Assembly (NCBI RefSeq): GCF_010727475.1
Contig: NZ_AP022567.1
Span: 1,736,001-1,800,000, forward strand
Direction: 5' to 3'
Origin: Mycolicibacterium mageritense
GTDB taxonomy: Bacteria; Actinomycetota; Actinomycetes; Mycobacteriales; Mycobacteriaceae
DNA length: 64,000 bases
Shown here: piece by piece, positions 61,039-64,000 of the stretch
How positions within the stretch are numbered: position 1 is the first letter of the stretch
Layout of the letters: each line of letters starts with the position of its first letter
Translations under genes and position numbers: made by a program
The notes under the pieces: model-generated
What the model was told of the DNA's origin: nothing
Database searches by the model: none
What the model saw: only the letters and a program-made list of their open reading frames with translations

Positions 61039-61457
61039 CGCAGGTTGTCGCGTAGCTTCGCGACGCCGCGCTGCATGGTCTTGAGTTCATCGATCGACAA
61101 TCCGGTGGCCGCGAGAAGGTCCATCTCAAGCGCTTCTTCCCGAAGCTTGCGTCCGGCGTCGGTCAGGCTGACCACCACCTGACGTTCATCGTTCGGATCG
61201 CGTTGCCGGGTAACGTAACCGAGCGATTCGAGCTTCTTGAGGATCGGGGTCAGGGTGTTGGACTCCAGGAAGAGCTTTTCGCCGAGGCTGCTGACCGTCT
61301 GATGGTCCTGTTCCGACAACGCGACGATGGCGATGTACTGCGTGTAGGTGATGCCCTTCTTGTCCAGGATCGTCTTGTAGGCCTTGCCGTACGCGAGGTT
61401 GGCCGAGTAGATCGCGAAGCACATGAAGTCGGCGAGGCGTGGGCTCTTGCGGGGCAT
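61017..61457 (-). CDS. ohrR: Organic-hydroperoxide-sensing MarR repressor OhrR
   Basis: 146 residues from ATG 61457; a GTG at 61463 is also possible. The redox Cys of OhrR is Cys13 in DFMCFAIYSANLAYGK. HTH and wing: LGEKLFLESNTLTPILKKLE, RQRDPNDERQVVVSL. Oxidation of the Cys by organic hydroperoxides releases it from DNA and derepresses the divergent ohr gene. Confidence 0.93.
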   Translation of the reverse strand: MPRKSPRLADFMCFAIYSANLAYGKAYKTILDKKGITYTQYIAIVALSEQDHQTVSSLGEKLFLESNTLTPILKKLESLGYVTRQRDPNDERQVVVSLTDAGRKLREEALEMDLLAATGLSIDELKTMQRGVAKLRDNLRQHVTST

Positions 61458-61467
61458 ACGCACATTC

Positions 61468-61552
61468 TATCGGATCCGATTCAATCGGATGGGATTGATT
61501 TCCGCCATCGCCGTGTTAATCTCTAACGCATCCGATTGAATCGGATCCGATA
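61468..61552. promoter_or_regulatory. Mirrored pair of OhrR operators
   Basis: 61468-61491 and 61529-61552 are inverted copies of one 24-bp sequence. Each contains the perfect 17-base palindrome ATCCGATT-S-AATCGGAT (61474-61490 and 61530-61546) and an overlapping ATCGGATCCGAT. One lies at each of the two divergent promoters, 38 bp apart. Confidence 0.85.
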
Positions 61553-61573
61553 CATCATCGAAGGAGAACTTCA

Positions 61574-61993
61574 GTGTCCACTCAGACCGAGAACGTGCTG
61601 TACACCGCCAAGACCCACACCACGGGCGGACGCCAGGGCGAGTCCTACAGTGCGGACGGCAATCTCGACATCCAGCTGACCCCGCCGGGCGGCAACGGTG
61701 CAGGCACCAACCCTGAGCAGCTGTTCGCGGCGGGCTGGTCGGCGTGCTTCCTGAGCGCCATGGGCCTGACCGCGGGCAAGCACAACGTGAAGCTGCCCGC
61801 CGACACCGCGGTGGACGCCGAGGTGGACCTGGTCAACACCGATGGCGCGTTCTCGCTGCAGGCCCGGCTCAACGTCAGCATCCCGGGCGTCGATCGCGAG
61901 ACCGCCCAGGCCATCGCCGACGACGCACACCAGGTGTGCCCCTACTCCAAGGCCACGCGCGGCAACATCCCCGTCACCATCGCCGTCGTGTGA
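61574..61993 (+). CDS. ohr: Organic hydroperoxide resistance protein Ohr
   Basis: 139 residues from GTG 61574, after GAAGGAGAACTTCA. The two catalytic Cys are Cys58 (AGWSACFLSAM) and Cys122 (HQVCPYSKAT); Ohr/OsmC fold. Reduces fatty-acid and other organic hydroperoxides using a dithiol. Regulated by the divergent OhrR. Confidence 0.95.
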   Translation: MSTQTENVLYTAKTHTTGGRQGESYSADGNLDIQLTPPGGNGAGTNPEQLFAAGWSACFLSAMGLTAGKHNVKLPADTAVDAEVDLVNTDGAFSLQARLNVSIPGVDRETAQAIADDAHQVCPYSKATRGNIPVTIAVV

Positions 61994-62001
61994 GACCGGT
62001 G

Positions 62002-62029
62002 AGGGCGGCCGCTCACGGGCGGCCGCCCT
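62002..62029. terminator. Bidirectional hairpin terminator
   Basis: 10-bp stem AGGGCGGCCG / CGGCCGCCCT with an 8-base loop, between the convergent ohr and permease genes. Confidence 0.7.
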
Positions 62030-62032
62030 TGC

Positions 62033-63379
62033 TCATTCCTTCATGTCCAAGGTCGGGGTGGGACGCGTGAAGAACCGCGTCACCCCGAGCAGCCAGACGA
62101 AACCGACTGCCAGCCATACCAACCCGATGATCAGGGCCGTTCCGGACAGGCTCGTCCACAACCAGATGGTCAACGCGAAACCGATGAGCGGCAGGATCAG
62201 GTTATTGACGAACGCCATCCCACCGCGTTCCTTGAGGTCACCGAAGTAGTGCTTGATCACCGACAGGTTCACCGCCGAGAACGCCACCAGCGCACCGAAA
62301 CTGATCAGCGACGCGAGCGTCGCCAGGTCGATCACGGCGGCCAGCAGGGACACCGCCGAAACGACGAGAATCGCGTATGCCGGGGTGAGGAAGCGGCGGT
62401 GCAACTGCCCGAAGATCGGCCTTGGCAGGATGCCGTCACGCCCCATGGCATAGAGGATGCGGGCCACCGAGGCCTGCGATGTGATGGCCGAGCCGAGCGC
62501 GCCCGCGACGTAGGCCGCGGTGAAGAAAACCACCAGGAACTTGCCGCCCGCGGTCGTCATCACGTCCAGCGCACCGGAATCCACGTTGGCGAACACGTTC
62601 GACGGATAGACCAGCTGAGCCAGGTACGAGAGCACGATGAAGATCAAGCCTGACAGCACCGTGGCGATCATGATGGCCTGCGGGACAGTCCGTTTGGGGT
62701 CTTTGGCCTCTTCGGACAGGGTCGACACGGCGTCGAATCCCAGGAACGACAGGCACAGGATCGCGGCGCCGGCGAACACCGGGACGGCGCCCGGGGCCGT
62801 GTTGTCGCCATGGAACGGGGCCAGCAGATCCACCGACCCGCTGCCCGTGATGGACACAAAGCTCAACACCACGAAGACCACGATGAAGATCGCCTGGACC
62901 GCGACGATCACGATGTTGGCGCGGGCCACCGAAACGATGCCGATGATGTTGAGGAACGTCACGATCGCGATGGCCACCACCGCGAACACCCACGCGGGAA
63001 CGGCCGGGATCGCCTCGTGCAGGTAGATCCCTATCACCAGGTAGTTGATCATCGGCAGGAACAGGTAATCGAGCAGCAGCGACCAGCCGCCGAGAAAACC
63101 GATCGGCGCACCGAAAGACTTCTGCGCGTACGTATATGCCGAGCCGGCGACCGGATAGGCCACCGACATCCGGGCATAGGACCGTGCGGTGAACACCATG
63201 GCCGCCAACGTCACCAGATACGCCAGCGGAACCCGGCCGCCGGTTTCCTGCGTGACGATGCCGTACGTGGTGAACACGGTCAGCGGCACCATGTACACCA
63301 GGCCGAACATCACCAGAGCGGGCAGCCCGAGGACTCGCCGTAGATGGCCGCTGTCGGTTGCGGTCTCGGTCGTGGTCAT
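62033..63379 (-). CDS. APC-superfamily permease (PuuP-like)
   Basis: 448 residues from ATG 63379, after AAAGGACCGCG. About 12 helices; APC signatures in FGLVYMVPLTVFTTYGIV, YPVAGSAYTYAQKSFG and LSFLGFDAVSTLSEEAKDP. Imports an amino acid or amine. The start overlaps the stop of the amidohydrolase gene (ATGA), so it probably imports that enzyme's substrate. Confidence 0.92.
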   Translation of the reverse strand: MTTTETATDSGHLRRVLGLPALVMFGLVYMVPLTVFTTYGIVTQETGGRVPLAYLVTLAAMVFTARSYARMSVAYPVAGSAYTYAQKSFGAPIGFLGGWSLLLDYLFLPMINYLVIGIYLHEAIPAVPAWVFAVVAIAIVTFLNIIGIVSVARANIVIVAVQAIFIVVFVVLSFVSITGSGSVDLLAPFHGDNTAPGAVPVFAGAAILCLSFLGFDAVSTLSEEAKDPKRTVPQAIMIATVLSGLIFIVLSYLAQLVYPSNVFANVDSGALDVMTTAGGKFLVVFFTAAYVAGALGSAITSQASVARILYAMGRDGILPRPIFGQLHRRFLTPAYAILVVSAVSLLAAVIDLATLASLISFGALVAFSAVNLSVIKHYFGDLKERGGMAFVNNLILPLIGFALTIWLWTSLSGTALIIGLVWLAVGFVWLLGVTRFFTRPTPTLDMKE

Positions 63380-64000
63380 CGCGGTCCTTTCACCAACGTG
63401 GCCGAATACACCGGCCGGCCTTGCAGATAGGTGGCGCGGACCTCCAGCGCCGGCAGTTCGAGTGGCGGGACCAACCGCGGGTCGCGGTCCAGCCACACCA
63501 GATCCGCGCTCGCGCCGGGCGTGATGCGGCCCCAATCCGCTTCCGCGAACGCCTGATACGCCACCGCGCCGGTGTAGGACGCCAGGGCCGGTTCGATCGG
63601 CAGGATCTCCTCTGGTGTCCAGCCACCGGCCGGTTCGCCGTCGGAGGTGCACCGTGACACCGCGACCGCGATGCCGTCGAGCGGAGCGCCCGAGGACACC
63701 GGCCAGTCCGATCCGAATGCCAGCGCCGCGCCGGAGTTCTCCAGCGTGCGCATGCGGTACTGCTTGTCCGAACGCTCGTGCCCCAGCCGCGGGATGGTCA
63801 GCACCGTCATGAGGGCATCCATCTGCGCCCACAGCGGCTGCATGTTCGGGATGACGCCCAGTTCCGCGAACCGGCCGAGATCATCGTCGTCCACGAGCTG
63901 CGCGTGCGCGATGACGGGCCGCCGGTCCCGCGGACCGTTTTGCCGCGCAACGTATTCGATGGCGTCGAGGGCTTGACGCACCGCGGCGTCGCCGATCGCG
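63376..64000 (-). CDS. YtcJ-like amidohydrolase, 5' end outside the window
   Basis: 208 C-terminal codons; the family usually has about 540 residues, so more than half is missing. The fragment starts at AIGDAAVRQAL (the conserved H-AIGD site) and contains VIAHAQLVDDDD, FGSDWPVSSGAPL with the catalytic Asp, and ITPGASADLVWLDRDPR. Metal-dependent amidase of broad substrate range. Coupled to the permease gene. Confidence 0.88.
   Translation of the reverse strand, partial: AIGDAAVRQALDAIEYVARQNGPRDRRPVIAHAQLVDDDDLGRFAELGVIPNMQPLWAQMDALMTVLTIPRLGHERSDKQYRMRTLENSGAALAFGSDWPVSSGAPLDGIAVAVSRCTSDGEPAGGWTPEEILPIEPALASYTGAVAYQAFAEADWGRITPGASADLVWLDRDPRLVPPLELPALEVRATYLQGRPVYSATLVKGPR

Noticed and set aside
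1..64000. CRISPR arrays, tRNA/rRNA genes, insertion sequences, prophage or integrase attachment sites
   Set aside because: I looked for regularly spaced repeats, cloverleaf-like GTTCRANNC arms, transposase motifs and terminal inverted repeats and found none convincing.

Overview
The window comes from a high-GC actinobacterium, most likely a fast-growing Mycolicibacterium of the M. smegmatis group. The signs are the codon usage, the many GTG starts, a TopoM-like second type II topoisomerase pair, an ohr/ohrR pair, DUF3159 and MmyB-type regulators, and short secreted peptides of mycobacterial type. There are no rRNA or tRNA genes, no CRISPR array and no recognisable insertion sequence. The region is a run of catabolic and regulatory modules. 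Nearly every module has its own divergently transcribed regulator and a readable palindromic operator.

Layout. 1-3.2 kb: a partial IclR regulator, a secreted two-repeat protein, and a two-component system. 3.6-7.8 kb: a GyrB-like/GyrA-like pair. 7.9-13.5 kb: a TetR regulator facing a translationally coupled cluster (extradiol-type VOC enzyme, FAH hydrolase, FAD hydroxylase, crotonase) that carries two gene remnants. 13.6-16.9 kb: MmyB-type regulator, F420-type nitroreductase, MarR with operator, HSL-type esterase. 17.1-26.2 kb: two divergent operons around a LacI regulator. One encodes a GMC dehydrogenase, its small subunit and an aldehyde dehydrogenase. The other encodes a Gfo/Idh enzyme, a DUF993 enzyme, a small protein, a DMT carrier and two tiny membrane proteins. 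The same LacI box lies in front of both. 26.5-33.7 kb: SGNH lipoprotein, LysE exporter, crotonase, a secreted 55-residue peptide, an S9 peptidase, MerR, DUF3159.

33.7-48.5 kb is a large catabolic island. A nine-gene leftward run holds three SDRs, a DUF1116 protein, an esterase, a Baeyer-Villiger monooxygenase, a glutamine-synthetase-like ligase and a Cys-rich protein. It faces a FadR-type GntR gene, an APC permease, a gamma-glutamyl hydrolase, an acyl-CoA ligase and an MDR reductase. The combination suggests amine activation by gamma-glutamylation joined to ketone/ester cleavage, a pathway I cannot match to a named one. 48.6-58 kb: a second copy of the 55-residue peptide cassette, PhzF, two DJ-1-family proteins, an SDR lacking its catalytic Tyr, a HAPMO-like monooxygenase, a zinc ADH, and an MFS transporter fused to a universal-stress domain. 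58-64 kb: a second two-component system, a small secreted protein, OhrR/Ohr with mirrored operators, an APC permease and a partial amidohydrolase.

Two kinds of repeat run through the window. One is a dispersed element of about 57 bp (at least five copies) that folds into a GGCGY...RCGCC hairpin, and twice it sits directly beside a GGACGGGCACCC-type terminator. The other is a cassette of about 420 bp carrying the secreted peptide gene, duplicated 19.2 kb apart.
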